From Simplicispira sp. 125 (GTDB lineage: Bacteria > Pseudomonadota > Gammaproteobacteria > Burkholderiales > Burkholderiaceae_C), in the NCBI RefSeq assembly GCF_003096555.1, contig NZ_QEKM01000001.1, positions 1,116,001 to 1,180,000 of the forward strand: a DNA stretch of 64,000 nucleotides. Direction: 5' to 3'. The position numbers and the translations under genes were made by a program. Shown here piece by piece: positions 63,341 through 64,000 of the stretch. How positions within the stretch are numbered: the stretch's first letter is position 1; each line of letters opens with the position of its first letter. The notes below the pieces were generated by a model. It did not search any database. It was not told the origin of the DNA and saw nothing but the letters and a program-made list of their open reading frames with translations.

Positions 63341-63685
63341 TTAAGCGACACCCTTGCCAAACATCGCATGCTGTTGTTTGGCCGTGCGTTCGTACTGGCG
63401 CGCAATGCTGTCGCAGACAAGGTCACACAGCGCATACACCGACGGGTCTGCGATGCGGTAGTACACGCTGGTGCCTCGACTTTCGCGCTCGACAAAGCCC
63501 TGTTGCGTCATCAGGCTCAGGTGGCGCGAGACGTTGGCTGCCGTGTAGCCGCACAACTGGGCCAACTCGCCCACGTTGCGCTCGCCTTCACGCAAAAGGT
63601 TCAGGATGCGCAGGCGCGTGGGCTCCGCCAGCGTCTGAAAGTACGCGGCAACTTGCGTGATGGCTTCTGGGGGCAGGTTCTTCAT
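63341..63685 (-). CDS. ArsR-family regulator, possibly BigR/SqrR-type
   Basis: A 114-residue winged-helix repressor (LAEPTRLRILNLLREGERNVGELAQLCGYTAANVSRHLSLM in parts). One cysteine lies at the start of the recognition helix (LCGYT) and two more in the C-terminal helix (ALCDLVCDSI). A distant pair of this kind is what BigR/SqrR persulfide sensors use, and the metal-binding ELCVCDL motif of ArsR is absent. An in-frame ATG at 63712 is an alternative start. It diverges from a DUF2892 gene, with an operator-like palindrome between. The sulfide-sensing role is inferred. Confidence 0.85.
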   Translation of the reverse strand: MKNLPPEAITQVAAYFQTLAEPTRLRILNLLREGERNVGELAQLCGYTAANVSRHLSLMTQQGFVERESRGTSVYYRIADPSVYALCDLVCDSIARQYERTAKQQHAMFGKGVA

Positions 63686-63763
63686 GGCAAATTTGCTGGG
63701 GGTCAAGGCCATTCGATCGGTTGAACACCACATCTGTTCCGGCCTGCCCACATAATACGCCAG

Positions 63764-63792
63764 TTGACTATTTAGTTGTTTGGCTAAATAAT
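63764..63792 (+). promoter_or_regulatory. promoter with overlapping ArsR-type operator
   Basis: On the plus strand TTGACT (63764-63769) and AATAAT (63787-63792) are spaced by 17 bases, a near-consensus promoter for the DUF2892 gene. The inverted repeat TATTTAG, eight bases, CTAAATA at 63769-63790 covers the spacer and part of the -10 box, where a bound dimer would block RNA polymerase. Confidence 0.8.
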
Positions 63793-63819
63793 CACATCAA
63801 CAAAACAGTGAGGTATCCC

Positions 63820-64000
63820 ATGAAATCCTGGCAAATTGTCCGTTTGGTCGCAGGCCTGTTCATTCTTCTCTCGTTGGCGCTGGGCATTCCCGGCAGCCCC
63901 ATCTTTGTCAGCCAATGGTGGTTGGCCTTTACCGCCTTTGTGGGTCTCAACATCATGCAAAGCGGGCTGACCAAATGGTGTTTGATGGAAACCATGCTGC
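63820..64000 (+). CDS. DUF2892 inner-membrane protein, cut by the window end
   Basis: The first 60 residues of a small membrane protein. GAGGTA precedes the ATG at 63820. Two hydrophobic stretches (LVAGLFILLSLALG and WWLAFTAFVGLNIMQSG) and the RLVAG...GLNIMQSGLTKWC pattern fit the DUF2892 (YgaP-like membrane part) family, which is often near rhodanese or sulfide-handling genes. The divergent ArsR-type regulator probably represses it. The rest lies beyond the window. Confidence 0.78.
   Translation, partial: MKSWQIVRLVAGLFILLSLALGIPGSPIFVSQWWLAFTAFVGLNIMQSGLTKWCLMETML

Noticed and set aside
63158-63724. A 188-codon plus-strand frame covering the AT-rich island and the ArsR-type gene
   Set aside because: No ribosome site, no family pattern, and it lies mostly opposite the well-supported ArsR-type gene.

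Overview
The window is high-GC DNA with densely packed genes on both strands. Gene content suggests a beta-proteobacterium of the order Burkholderiales, most likely a Comamonadaceae member near Acidovorax or Hydrogenophaga. The pointers are a phaC-phaA-phaB polyhydroxybutyrate (PHB) locus with a separate intracellular depolymerase, lysine made by the succinylase route (dapC, dapD, dapE), a DUF1631 protein, type IV pilus accessory genes (a PilT/PilU-type ATPase and PilZ), and a short palindromic intergenic repeat that I recall as common in that family. The family placement is inference; no rRNA lies in the window.

Layout. 1-3600: a truncated, catalytically dead copy of a class A penicillin-binding protein, an AT-rich lipoprotein gene, then the intact penicillin-binding protein. 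3600-6600: Nudix hydrolase, fumarylacetoacetate-hydrolase-family enzyme, MarR regulator, pgeF and a small membrane protein. 6700-10770: PHB synthesis genes, closed by a clear terminator. 10800-18700, all minus strand: a 24-residue ORF with its own terminator, an ABC-F ATPase, then a dapC-dapD-pilU-like-dapE-prmB run. 18870-27040: chemotaxis receptor, RnfB-like ferredoxin, PHB depolymerase with a lysine/alanine-rich tail, a RelA/SpoT-domain protein, and a CHASE-GGDEF-EAL protein. 27030-32160: dusA, ygfZ, mltG, tmk, holB, pilZ. 32267-42719: a nine-gene minus-strand operon joining a peptide-type ABC importer to a three-part biotin-dependent acyl-CoA carboxylase and an acyl-CoA ligase, with a divergent GntR regulator. 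43754-54510: tRNA-Arg(TCT), M14 peptidase lipoprotein, rhlE, ettA, DUF1631, TAXI-type binding protein, P1 peptidase. 54537-58480: a cluster with metal-handling features (DUF411, a small secreted protein, YitT, a cation diffusion facilitator and its divergent MerR regulator). 58583-64000: an MCE-type lipid transport cluster without its ATPase, a diguanylate cyclase, gloA, an ArsR regulator and a DUF2892 protein cut by the window end.

The most unusual structure is a dispersed ~40-60 bp palindromic repeat family with about a dozen copies here. It sits in intergenic gaps but also lies in frame inside pgeF, dapE and prmB (probably ygfZ too) and carries the stop codon of the RelA/SpoT-domain gene. 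A separate 168-bp element with 22-bp inverted ends lies at 57145-57312 beside one composite copy. The most interesting gene system is the importer-ligase-carboxylase operon, whose substrate I cannot name.

How the genes fit together: phaC, phaA and phaB make PHB and the depolymerase mobilises it. The dap genes supply diaminopimelate and mltG and the penicillin-binding protein act on the peptidoglycan it goes into. Two GGDEF proteins and a PilZ protein point to c-di-GMP and pilus control. The metal and ArsR loci are compact divergent regulator-effector pairs with readable promoters.
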